Source: CAZRGV01 sp964599655 (lineage in GTDB: Bacteria; Planctomycetota; Planctomycetia; Isosphaerales; Isosphaeraceae). From it: DNA of 45,491 nucleotides. The stretch lies in assembly GCA_964599655.1 (NCBI GenBank), contig CAZRGV010000040.1, positions 1 through 45,491 of the forward strand. Reading direction: 5' to 3'. This document shows positions 33,478-44,542 of the stretch, piece by piece. A program made the position numbers and the translations under genes. Position 1 is the first letter of the stretch, and each line of letters opens with the position of its first letter. The notes under the pieces are model-generated. The model was not told the DNA's origin. It saw nothing but the letters and a program-made list of their open reading frames with translations, and did not search any database.

Positions 33478-33921
33478 GTGACCGTGGGCCACGAGGGAAT
33501 TCGAGTCGCGATCGGCCTGGTTGCCCGCGGCGGCCGCTACCTGATCCGGCAGCGTCCGCCGCTTCCCGGCTCTCCCATGCCCGGCTACTGGGAATTCCCC
33601 GGCGGGAAGTGCCACGATGGCGAGTCGCCCGAGGAAGCCGCCCGTCGGGAATGTCTCGAGGAAATCGGCTTGGCGGTGGTCGTTCGGTCGAAGCGTCGAG
33701 TCATCACACATCGTTATCCACATGGTTTGGTCGAGCTCTGGTTCTTTGACTGTGAGACCGAGGACCCCTTGGCCGAGCCGGCCGAGGAGTCCGGCTTTCG
33801 GTGGGTGCCGGCCCGGGATCTCCCCTCCTACCGTTTTCCAGGGGCCAACGAGCCCATCGTCGAGGAGCTCCTGATCGAGGCGTCGCGATCGAGGCAAGCC
33901 GAAACCGATACCACGCGCTGA
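33478..33921 (+). CDS. Nudix hydrolase, MutT-like
   Basis: 147 residues from GTG 33478, just after GGGAAGGG; GTG 33448 and GTG 33484 are in-frame alternatives. The complete Nudix box GGKCHDGESPEEAARRECLEEIGL occupies residues 42-65 (key residues Gly, two Glu of REC-LEE, Gly). YLIRQRPPLPGSPMPGYWEFPGGK before it matches MutT-type 8-oxo-dGTP pyrophosphohydrolases, and the late WVPARDLPSYRFPGANEPIV is also MutT-like. It probably sanitises oxidised nucleotides. It follows fabI by 98 nt and precedes a membrane-protein gene by 8 nt. Confidence 0.87.
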   Translation: MTVGHEGIRVAIGLVARGGRYLIRQRPPLPGSPMPGYWEFPGGKCHDGESPEEAARRECLEEIGLAVVVRSKRRVITHRYPHGLVELWFFDCETEDPLAEPAEESGFRWVPARDLPSYRFPGANEPIVEELLIEASRSRQAETDTTR

Positions 33922-33929
33922 GGGACGGA

Positions 33930-34592
33930 ATGAGCCCTTCGGTACGAGTCGCCCTGGCGCTTTGGCCGCTGTCGACCTACTTCTTCGCGCTCGGCGTTCT
34001 CCAGTCGGGGCGACGCCCCAGAGTCCTCAATGGGCCGGTCGATTTCCTGATGCTGGCCGCGGGTTTGAGCGGCCTGCTGGTCTTCGGGCCCGTCGGCGAA
34101 ATTCTGGTCCGGAGCCTCTTTCCGGTGGTCAGCCTCTGGGCCTGGCTGGCCCTCGCAAGCTCCTACGCTCTGCTCGCCCTCCTCTGGAGCGGACGAGCCG
34201 CCCGCCGCCTGGTCATCTACAACGTCGCGCCCGAGGCCCTCGAACCCGCCTTGCGCGAGGCCATGAGTCAACTGCCCGGCGCATTCGTTCCCTCGGTGCG
34301 AGGCTTCGAGGACGCCTCGAACGGCCGAGGCGTCACCTTCGAGGTCGGTGCCAGGCTCCACACCGGCGTGGTCGAGGCCTACGGCTCCGAACCCGAACCG
34401 TTGATCGCCCGCCTCGGCCCCGCGTTGCGGGAACGCCTGCTCGACTCCGCCGCCCCCCGAACCGGCTCCGCTCCGATCTGGTTCTTCCTCTCCACCCTGA
34501 CCCTGCTCTTCCCTCTGGGAATGCTCGGAATGAGCCGGCCACGGCTGCTCAACGCCCTGCGTGTCTTGTTTCAACGTCTCGGCGGACACTGA
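33930..34592 (+). CDS. Hypothetical membrane protein
   Basis: 220 residues from ATG 33930, with GAGGGA 7 nt upstream and only 8 nt after the Nudix stop. Three helices lie at the N-terminus (about 8-28, 40-62, 66-88: FLMLAAGLSGLLVFGPVGEIL and LWAWLALASSYALLALLW). A soluble alpha/beta domain of about 95 residues follows (RLVIYNVAPEALEPALREAM...), then a final helix IWFFLSTLTLLFPLGMLGM near 182-200. I recognise no named family. The sharing of a transcript with the Nudix gene is probable. Confidence 0.78.
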   Translation: MSPSVRVALALWPLSTYFFALGVLQSGRRPRVLNGPVDFLMLAAGLSGLLVFGPVGEILVRSLFPVVSLWAWLALASSYALLALLWSGRAARRLVIYNVAPEALEPALREAMSQLPGAFVPSVRGFEDASNGRGVTFEVGARLHTGVVEAYGSEPEPLIARLGPALRERLLDSAAPRTGSAPIWFFLSTLTLLFPLGMLGMSRPRLLNALRVLFQRLGGH

Positions 34593-34640
34593 TTTTTCAC
34601 GTTTGCTTGTCTTTTGTTATTCTCATGCGGAAACATCTCA

Positions 34641-37760
<3,120 letters not shown>

Positions 37761-37974
37761 GATCGACGCGGTCCGCCCATCGCAGGTGCCCTGTCAAAGA
37801 TTGCGCTGATCAGTGTAACGATTCGGCGCCGAATCGCAAGCGACAAACCATTTCTCGGCGCTTCTCGTGACGTCTCGGCGCCGAACCGGCGACCCGATCA
37901 TGGTAAGCCGGCAAGATAGGGAAATATAGCCGATCCGCGCGGTCTAGTCAAAATGAACGACCAGAGTGTTCCCC

Positions 37975-37991
37975 AGGAACCCCTGGTTCCT
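37975..37991. repeat. 7-bp inverted repeat with 3-nt loop
   Basis: AGGAACC (37975-37981) and GGTTCCT (37985-37991) around CCT. It could form a compact hairpin in RNA or act as a protein site. Confidence 0.45.
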
Positions 37992-38008
37992 CGCCGAATG
38001 GACAAAAC

Positions 38009-38035
38009 AGGAAAACCTTGCGAGCGGGTTTTCCT
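38009..38035. repeat. 9-bp inverted repeat with 9-nt spacer
   Basis: AGGAAAACC (38009-38017) and GGTTTTCCT (38027-38035) are perfect complements. The AT-rich arms differ from the GC-rich palindromes nearby, suggesting a different binding factor or an RNA hairpin. Confidence 0.45.
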
Positions 38036-38253
38036 TGGAAGTCGGCATTTCTCCGATCTTTCGGCGCCGAGAGGCTGACGAAGTGGTGAGGAAAGGGCGC
38101 GCGGAATGGTTGCTTTTTTTCGGCGCCGACTTCGAAACGACCACGGGTCACGGATTGGAAGTGGTTGGGAACGGAATGTGCCTTGGAAGGTTGAAACCGA
38201 ACACACACGCAACCGGTTTGTCGAGCGAGTTCGCCGAACGCAGGAGCAGAGGC

Positions 38254-39114
38254 ATGAGGCTGGCACCCAGGCGACGTCGTTGGCTGAAGTATCGCGATTT
38301 CGGAGAGGGCATTGCCGAACAGGTCTGTCTCAGGACGGGCCGATTCGAGGTGGTGCGGTTGGGCCAGGGTGAGCCGATCGTGATCGTGCCGGGGCTGGCC
38401 GGTGGGTGGAAGCTGGTGGCACCGCTGGCTCGTCGGCTGGCGGCCCGTCATGAGGTGATCCTCTACGGGCTCCGGGGCGATCAGGGCCCCTGGGTCGGTT
38501 GCACAAGAGAGACGATCCACGACCACGCGGCCGATCTCGAGGGGCTGATCGCGGCTCTGGGGCTGGAGCGGCCGACGGTCTTCGGCATCTCGTTTGGCGG
38601 GGCGGTGGCGCTCGAGCTGGCGGTCGGGTCGTCTCGGAGCGTGGGGTCTCTTGTGGTGTACGGGGCGGAGGCCCGGTTCCGGGTTGGGCTGGGCGCCACG
38701 ATTGCTCGACGTGTGCTGGAGCGTTTTCCACTGCCGAGCGACAATGGCTTCGTGAATCAGTTCTTCAACATCCTCCACGGTTGCCGGCCCGAGCCTGGTC
38801 CGTTGCCCGAGTTCGTGGTGGAGCGTTGCTGGGAGACCGACCAGGGGGTCATCGCCCGACGCCTTCGGGCGCTGGAGACGTTTGATGTCGCGGATCGGCT
38901 CTGGCGTATCGACGTTCCGACGCTGGTGCTGGGTGGGACTCGTGATGTGGTGGTGCCGGCCGCGCGTCAGGAGTCGCTGGCCCAGGCGATCGCGGGGGCT
39001 CGTTTCGAGCGGCTCGAAGGGGCGGGGCATATCGGCTTTTTGACGCATCGGACCGAGATCGTCCGTCACGTGCAAGGGCTGGTTCGAGCGGCGCGAACCG
39101 GTTCGCTTTGTTGA
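38254..39114 (+). CDS. Alpha/beta-fold hydrolase
   Basis: 286 residues from ATG 38254, with AGGAG 7 nt upstream. Fold markers: oxyanion region IVPGLAGGWKLVAPLARRLA (44-63), nucleophile elbow GISFGG with Ser113, the acid in LVLGGTRDVVVP and the catalytic His in GAGHIGF. The substrate is unknown; the family includes esterases, C-C hydrolases and haloperoxidase-like proteins. It is divergently placed from the sigma-54 activator across the palindrome-rich region, so it is a candidate target of that activator. Codons before 38254 in the same frame lack coding character. Confidence 0.87.
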   Translation: MRLAPRRRRWLKYRDFGEGIAEQVCLRTGRFEVVRLGQGEPIVIVPGLAGGWKLVAPLARRLAARHEVILYGLRGDQGPWVGCTRETIHDHAADLEGLIAALGLERPTVFGISFGGAVALELAVGSSRSVGSLVVYGAEARFRVGLGATIARRVLERFPLPSDNGFVNQFFNILHGCRPEPGPLPEFVVERCWETDQGVIARRLRALETFDVADRLWRIDVPTLVLGGTRDVVVPAARQESLAQAIAGARFERLEGAGHIGFLTHRTEIVRHVQGLVRAARTGSLC

Positions 39115-39220
39115 GTCGCTGGCGTTGGCGAGGCTTTGAATCCCTGCCCCTGCCGTGAGGTATCCCGTTTCTCCTTGTCCTCTCCTTCGAAGGAGCGGTG
39201 AGGGCGGGGAATGGTGGACT

Positions 39221-39829
39221 ATGGAACGCAACCGTCCGCTCCTGTCGTCGAGGCTCGAGCTCGCCTTGCAGCGGGCGACGTACTGGCATCGGAACCAGTC
39301 GCGCAAAGGGACCGACCTGCCGTACATCCTGCATCCGATGGCGGTGGGAATGATCCTCGACCGGCTTGGCTATGACGAGGACGTGGTGATCGCGGGGCTG
39401 CTGCACGACGCGGTCGAGGACACGGAGGCCACGCTCGACGCGATCGAGCGTGAGTTTGGCGAGCCGGTCGCGGCGCTCGTCTCGCATTGCAGTGAGGTCA
39501 AAACCGACGCGACCGGTCGCAAGCGGCCCTGGGTCGACCGGAAGCGGGACCACCTGGACGCCCTCCAGCACGCCCCTGAGTCGGCGAAGGCCGTGGTTCT
39601 GGCCGACAAGCTGCACAACCTTCTGAGCATCCGGGCCGACCTGGAGTCGGGCGTCGCGATCTGGGGCCGGTTCAACGCGGGTCGGGACGCGGTGCTCGCT
39701 TCTTACGAGGCGACGCTTCGGCGGCTCGGCGTTGACAGCGACGACGAACGACTGAGGACCCTGGCCGAACAGGGGCTCGAAGCCCTCGAAGCGATCCGGC
39801 GATTCGAACCGCCCGTCGCGACGTCCTGA
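39221..39829 (+). CDS. Stand-alone HD-domain hydrolase, SpoT/MESH1-like
   Basis: 202 residues from ATG 39221. The HD_4-type pattern of RelA/SpoT hydrolase domains is clear: HRNQSRKGTDLPYILHPMAV with His23 and His38, GLLHDAVEDT with His62-Asp63 and Glu66-Asp67, and LADKLHNLLSIRADL with the conserved Asp/Asn. There is no synthetase, TGS or ACT domain, so this is a small alarmone-hydrolase-type protein. It would degrade (p)ppGpp, as MESH1 does, or a related nucleotide. It follows the alpha/beta hydrolase by 106 nt and is convergent with hisI, 22 nt away. Confidence 0.85.
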   Translation: MERNRPLLSSRLELALQRATYWHRNQSRKGTDLPYILHPMAVGMILDRLGYDEDVVIAGLLHDAVEDTEATLDAIEREFGEPVAALVSHCSEVKTDATGRKRPWVDRKRDHLDALQHAPESAKAVVLADKLHNLLSIRADLESGVAIWGRFNAGRDAVLASYEATLRRLGVDSDDERLRTLAEQGLEALEAIRRFEPPVATS

Positions 39830-39851
39830 CGCGGAGGGCGAGAGCCTGGCC

Positions 39852-40271
39852 TCAACCGGAGGGATTCGGGCGGGGGCTCGATCCGCCGTAAACCGCATCG
39901 GGCGCGAAGACACGATCGGCGACCACCATCAAACGGCCCTGTTCGTCGACCTGGCGGAAGAAGCAGGAGCGATAGCCTTCGTGGCAGGCGCCTCCGACTT
40001 GCCTCGCCTTGATCAGGAGGACGTCCGCGTCGCAGTCGACGAGCAGGCTCTCGACGTGTTGAACGTGGCCGGAGGTTCCCCCTTTATGCCACGAGGCCCT
40101 GCGGGACCGGGAGTAGAAGTGGGTCTGGCCGGTTTCGACGGTTTTCCGCACGGCGTCGCGATCCATCCAGGCCATCATCAAGACGTCGCCGGTCTCGGCG
40201 TCCTGGACGATGGCGGGCAGGAGACCGTCGGCGTTCCATTTCAGGGTATCGAGAAAGGGAAGGTCGTTCAT
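39852..40271 (-). CDS. hisI: Phosphoribosyl-AMP cyclohydrolase
   Basis: 139 residues from ATG 40271. It opens the purine ring of PR-AMP in histidine biosynthesis. Signatures are LMMAWMDRDAVRKTVETG (31-48), FYSRSRRASWHKGGTSGH (52-69), the metal site DCDADVLL (Asp79, Asp81, Asp83) and GGACHEGYRSCFFR with Cys96 and Cys103 as zinc ligands. It is the stand-alone form without the HisE pyrophosphohydrolase domain. Its ATG overlaps the TGA of the upstream TPR gene by 4 nt. No other his gene is in the window. Confidence 0.95.
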   Translation of the reverse strand: MNDLPFLDTLKWNADGLLPAIVQDAETGDVLMMAWMDRDAVRKTVETGQTHFYSRSRRASWHKGGTSGHVQHVESLLVDCDADVLLIKARQVGGACHEGYRSCFFRQVDEQGRLMVVADRVFAPDAVYGGSSPRPNPSG

Positions 40272-42070
40272 GGGTCCACCGTGTCGGTCAGCGTTTCGAG
40301 CCGGGCGCGGGCGAGGCCGGCTCGGACCCAGTCTCCCCGCTCGCCGGCCCGTTCGATGACCCGTCGGAGCAAGGGGATCTCGCGTTCGAATTGCTCGAGC
40401 GCGTCGAGCGCGTCGGCGGCGTCGAGGAGGAGCGCGGCGTCGTCGGGGAACCGTTCGAGCAATCCCTCGAACAACGTGGCGGCGGCCTCGGGGTCGTCGC
40501 CGCGCTGGAGCACCTGGCCCCGGATCCACTCGAAGCGTCCGACGTGGCGTCCCGCGTTCAGGTCGCGGTCGAGGGTGATGGCCCGGTCGATCCAGGAGAC
40601 GGCCGCGTCCGGGCCTTCCTCGGCGAGGGCCTCGAAGATCAGGGTCGAGGCCAGCCTTGGAACGTCGACCCGCACGAGGATCGAGGGGTCGCGTTCGACG
40701 GCGTCTCGGGCGATCCGGACCACGGTGTCATGGCTGGCGACCACCCGGGCCGACTGGTAGGCCTCAATCAGGCGCGACGGATTGAGGGTCGTGGGATCGA
40801 GCCGGTCGAGCTCGTCGCCGCTCATGCAGGTAACATCGTCCGGATCGACGGTGGAGGGGTCGATCGGTTCCAGGCCGACGCGGCGACGGAGGCGATCGAA
40901 CGGATAGCCGCCGTAAAGCTCGGCCACATGAGGGCGCGCGGCCAGTTGCTCGCGGAGCCGGATCACGCCGGAGAGCTTCGCGGCGGCGATCCGGTCGTTC
41001 TGCTTCGTGACGGCGAAGGCGGCCAGCAACGGGGTTCCGTTGAGGGAGGTCTGTTCGTCGCCTTCGAAGACCAGGCTGGCGCGAGGCTGAAGCAGCCAGT
41101 CGGTTTCATAGTAATGTTCGACCGCGTCGCGCGTGAGATGTCGTCTCGAGTCGAGATCGAGGCCGTCGGGCAGCCGGACGAGCCAGACGTCGGTGTCGAG
41201 CAGCGACAGGGGCTGAGGGCTCGACTGGCGATCTCGCAAGCGGAACCGGTCACCGAGCGCGGCCTTGAGGTCGCGCTCCAGCTCGTGGAGCGGACCGGCC
41301 AAGGGGCCGAACAGTCGAAGGCGGCCGGGCGTGGCGATACCGCTGGCTCGGACGCGAGGCAGGTCGTCGACCGAGAGATCGGCCGAGGGCGAGGGCATTT
41401 CGCGGTCGAGCCACTCGAAGAGCCGGGCGTCGGGAAAGGCGGGCCGGCCCGTCGTGCCATCGATCGGCGGTGGCAGGAGGCGAACGGCCGCGAAGGAACG
41501 GATCCAGGCGATCGGGTCGCCCAGGTCGTCGGGCCATTCGAGCAATAGCGAATGGCTGAGCTCGTCGGCCAGCGACTCGGCCCCCGCGCCCTGTCGGAGC
41601 ACGGCGGCGAGGGTCCAGGCGTTTGAGGCCGCGTCGAGGTCGGTGCTGGCTTCCCGTTGAAGCACCTGCTCGAGGGCGTCGATCGCCTCGGCGTTTCGAC
41701 CGAGCCAGGCGAGAGTCAGGGCCAGGTTGTACCAGGCGGCCGAATCGTCGGGATCGTCGTCGACGAGGGCTTGAAACGCCTGGGCGGCGACGTCGAGGTT
41801 GTCGAGGTCGCGCCCCCCGATCTGTTCGTCCCAGCGGCGGCGCTGGTCGTCGTTTCGAGGGGCCTGGTAACGGTAGACGGCCTTCGCGGCGGCGGGCAGT
41901 TCGGAGGCGGAGGCGAGGGTCTCGATCGCTTGGGTTGCCGCCGGATTTTCTGGCTCGATGCGAAGCGCCCGCTGCCAGCAAGCCCAGGCCGCCAGAGGCC
42001 GCTGACGCTTCAGGTGGTTCCAGCCCTCGTGGATCAAGGCGAGGGCGTCGGGTTCGGATGGAGAGGTCAT
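40268..42070 (-). CDS. Large TPR-repeat protein
   Basis: 600 residues from ATG 42070 (MTSPSEPDALALIHEGWNHL). TPR-like helices occur at the N-terminus (AWACWQRALRIEPENPAATQA), around 75-110 (DDSAAWYNLALTLAWLGRNAEAIDALEQVLQRE) and at the C-terminus (about 500-600: AATLFEGLLERFPDDAALLLDAADALDAL). The middle part (about 170-400) is not repetitive and has no motif I know. There is no signal peptide, so it is cytosolic. It shares translation coupling with hisI and lies 118 nt downstream of another TPR gene. Similar TPR-plus-unknown proteins with a SEC-C partner suggest a common cytosolic scaffold, which is inference. Confidence 0.8.
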   Translation of the reverse strand: MTSPSEPDALALIHEGWNHLKRQRPLAAWACWQRALRIEPENPAATQAIETLASASELPAAAKAVYRYQAPRNDDQRRRWDEQIGGRDLDNLDVAAQAFQALVDDDPDDSAAWYNLALTLAWLGRNAEAIDALEQVLQREASTDLDAASNAWTLAAVLRQGAGAESLADELSHSLLLEWPDDLGDPIAWIRSFAAVRLLPPPIDGTTGRPAFPDARLFEWLDREMPSPSADLSVDDLPRVRASGIATPGRLRLFGPLAGPLHELERDLKAALGDRFRLRDRQSSPQPLSLLDTDVWLVRLPDGLDLDSRRHLTRDAVEHYYETDWLLQPRASLVFEGDEQTSLNGTPLLAAFAVTKQNDRIAAAKLSGVIRLREQLAARPHVAELYGGYPFDRLRRRVGLEPIDPSTVDPDDVTCMSGDELDRLDPTTLNPSRLIEAYQSARVVASHDTVVRIARDAVERDPSILVRVDVPRLASTLIFEALAEEGPDAAVSWIDRAITLDRDLNAGRHVGRFEWIRGQVLQRGDDPEAAATLFEGLLERFPDDAALLLDAADALDALEQFEREIPLLRRVIERAGERGDWVRAGLARARLETLTDTVDP

Positions 42071-42188
42071 GGAATCTCGGGAGCCTCGATGACGTCGCGC
42101 GATGCCGGATCGCGAACCGGAACACGCATGGAACCGAAAACGGTGACGGGTCGCGCCCGGTCGGTCACGGACGATGGCAGAACGAGGC

Positions 42189-44435
42189 TCAACGCCCCGG
42201 GATGATGAGTTTGGGCTTCTCGGCTCCCGAGGGCGGCGTGGGGGCGGCGGAACCGGGGGTCCAGAGGGCGCTGCCCGCTCCTGCGCCGGCCTCGGTTCCC
42301 GGTGTCCAGATCGTCCCTCTCGTCGCCGAGACGCCAAGCTGACCGCTCGAGGTGGTAATCTTCGGGCCATAACGCGTGAGGATCGTCTGAAGCGTTCTCG
42401 TATCAAGCATGGCCTCGCCGGGCTCGTCCGGGTTGGGGACGATCTGGATGAGGCCCATTTCGACCAGGCCGTTCATGATCGTGGCGCTGGCCTCGCTCGA
42501 CCCGTGATACCGCTCGAGGACGATCGCCAACTGAGGCACCCAGGTTTCCGGTTTTTCGGTCCGAGCGAGGAGCCGGACCTCGAGCATGTCCCACTTGGGG
42601 GCGTTGGCGGCCCGGACCGACGGCGGGTCGGAATTGCGGCCCTTCTCGAGCCACTCGAACGCCTCCTTGAACGCTCGGCGACTGCTGGCGAGGTGGGCGA
42701 GATCGGCGAAGACGGTGTACCGTGGTACGCGGCCGTTCTGAAGCAGAGCGGGGCGATCAACAAGCGCCAGGGCCGCCTGCTCCATGGCCTGCGGAAGAAG
42801 GTAGTAGTGCGTTCTTGAGAACAACTCGACGAGCTTGTCGTCGTCGAGCCGAGCCGCGGGAATCCGGTGGAGCCGTGCGAGATGAACCGCCCCGATGTCG
42901 ACGGTTTCCGGGTCGATCTCCGGCTCGGGGTCGACGCCGAGGCTGGCTCTCAGTGCCGGGAAATCCACGCCCTCCTTGAAGAATTCATGACCGAGCTCGA
43001 GCTGGCAAAGGGCCGCTCGAAGCGCGAGCTGAGCGTCGCCGTCCTTCGCGGCCTGGCGCGGGGTTCGGCCTCCGAGGTAGGACATCGGCGTCTCGGGCCA
43101 GACGTCGGTCAGCACCCGCTGCCGCTCCAGGCGATTGAATCGTTCGGCTTGCTCGGGTTCGAGTCCATCGGGAACGAGCCACTCGGTGCGAAGCGCGAGG
43201 CTCGCGCGATTCTCCACGCCGAGGACCTTGGTGCGGGGATGGGCCGGCGTGATCGTCTCTCCGGCTCGGTCGCGGAAGCGCGCCGCGAGACGGTCGAGCC
43301 GGCCGTCGTCGAAGGCTTCGAGAGCCACGACGTCCTGGCCCACGAGGAGGCGCCCCTGGATGCGAGCCAGGTCGGCGGGTTCCTTGAGGTCTTCCCTGGA
43401 CGGCTCGGGACGATCGAGAATGAGGAACTGCTCCGCCTCGAACGACTCGGGATCGTTCGGATCCAGACGGGCCGTTCCCTCGGCATGAAGGCTCCTGTCC
43501 TGTCCAAGGGCCTTGAGCAGGCCGTCGCGGTCGCGGATCGGCCAGATCCACTGGAGGAGCTCGACGCGCTCGTCCTCGCCTTCGGGAGCCACGATCTGGC
43601 AGAGGGCTTCGAGATCGACGTTGTCGGGCGTGGGCCCGACCCAACGGGTATGCCGCCGAAGCGCCTCGACGGCTCCGGCGTCATCGGCCAGCCAGAGGCG
43701 GCAGAGACCGAGGTTGCGGTCGGCCTCGGGCGTCCCTTCGGCCGAAAGCGTGTCGAAGGCGGCCGCGGCCAACGACCAGAGGCCCTGGTCGGCCCAGTTA
43801 ATGGCCTGTTCAAACCGCTTTTGCCGGGATGCGTCGAGGCCCTCGGGAACCGCCGACAATTCGTAGGGATTACGAAGCCAGGGGGAAATGCGAGGGTCCG
43901 ACTCGACGTTGCGGCGGGTGGAAATCGCCAGCTCGGCGCCGTCGTCCCCGGCCAGCGCCTCGGCCATTTCCAGGTGGACCAGGCCGCCGGCGACCTCCCC
44001 CTCGTCGATCATCATGGCGCCGACAAGCTGGGCGGTGATCGCCAGCGCGGGACGGTTCTCGGGCTTGACCGAGCTGAGGGCCTGCTGGAGCTGGCCGGCG
44101 CCGTGGTTCGAACCCTCGGTCTGGAGGACCAGCCGGACCAGGAACGACTGGGCCCCGACGTGCTTCGGGTTCTTCGCGACGACCCGTTTGAGAAGGTCGC
44201 GCGCCGCTTCCAGCTCGCCTCGACGCGTCAGGATGATGGCCTTGCGAACCGAGAGCCAGGGGTTGTCGGGCGACTTGCGAAGCCCCTCGTCGAGAACCCC
44301 CAGGGCCGCCTCGACCTGGCCGTTGTCATAGAGCCGTTCGGCGCGTTCAGCGAACGCCTCGACCTTGTGACAGCACCACTTGAATTTCTCACCGCTGCCA
44401 CAAGGACAGGGGGCGTAAGGTTCCACGACGGCCAT
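42189..44435 (-). CDS. SEC-C motif and TPR-repeat protein
   Basis: 748 residues from ATG 44435. The N-terminus has a SEC-C zinc motif: PCPCGSGEKFKWCC (about 9-22, pattern CxCxSGxxxxxCC). TPR repeats follow from about 30 to 120 (VEAALGVLDEGLRKSPDNPWLSVRKAIIL). The central 400 residues are helical and acidic without a recognised catalytic motif. The C-terminal 60 residues are rich in G, T and P (GTIWTPGTEAGAGAGSALWTPG) with a repeated TIWTPG/ALWTPG element. The SEC-C module, also found at the SecA C-terminus, binds zinc and often ribosomes or SecB-like partners. The exact role is unknown. It is the first gene of the minus-strand cluster leading to the second TPR protein and hisI. Confidence 0.85.
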   Translation of the reverse strand: MAVVEPYAPCPCGSGEKFKWCCHKVEAFAERAERLYDNGQVEAALGVLDEGLRKSPDNPWLSVRKAIILTRRGELEAARDLLKRVVAKNPKHVGAQSFLVRLVLQTEGSNHGAGQLQQALSSVKPENRPALAITAQLVGAMMIDEGEVAGGLVHLEMAEALAGDDGAELAISTRRNVESDPRISPWLRNPYELSAVPEGLDASRQKRFEQAINWADQGLWSLAAAAFDTLSAEGTPEADRNLGLCRLWLADDAGAVEALRRHTRWVGPTPDNVDLEALCQIVAPEGEDERVELLQWIWPIRDRDGLLKALGQDRSLHAEGTARLDPNDPESFEAEQFLILDRPEPSREDLKEPADLARIQGRLLVGQDVVALEAFDDGRLDRLAARFRDRAGETITPAHPRTKVLGVENRASLALRTEWLVPDGLEPEQAERFNRLERQRVLTDVWPETPMSYLGGRTPRQAAKDGDAQLALRAALCQLELGHEFFKEGVDFPALRASLGVDPEPEIDPETVDIGAVHLARLHRIPAARLDDDKLVELFSRTHYYLLPQAMEQAALALVDRPALLQNGRVPRYTVFADLAHLASSRRAFKEAFEWLEKGRNSDPPSVRAANAPKWDMLEVRLLARTEKPETWVPQLAIVLERYHGSSEASATIMNGLVEMGLIQIVPNPDEPGEAMLDTRTLQTILTRYGPKITTSSGQLGVSATRGTIWTPGTEAGAGAGSALWTPGSAAPTPPSGAEKPKLIIPGR

Positions 44436-44542
44436 CGCGTACGTCCCTGAAGACTGAGGTTGGCGCTCGGGTCGCAAAATCTCAAAGTAGCAAAGCGAAG
44501 GGTGTCGCGTCTACCGCCCGGCGCGGCTCGAAGGAGAACCTC

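Larger units (their letters stand above)
37819..38129. repeat. Four copies of the 10-bp palindrome TCGGCGCCGA
   Basis: Copies lie at 37823-37832, 37875-37884, 38061-38070 and 38120-38129. The first sits within the 18-bp perfect palindrome CGATTCGGCGCCGAATCG (37819-37836). Start-to-start spacings are 52, 186 and 59 bp, near five and six helical turns for the two close pairs. They are likely operator sites for a dimeric regulator, possibly the adjacent Fis-type activator. Confidence 0.65.
37761..38253. other. Divergent regulatory region rich in dyads
   Basis: 493 nt between the starts of the sigma-54 activator and the alpha/beta hydrolase, with no credible gene. It contains four copies of the palindrome TCGGCGCCGA, two inverted repeats (37975-37991 and 38009-38035), and a T-run just before the last palindrome. 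Reading frames through it lack coding character and any ribosome site. Confidence 0.6.
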
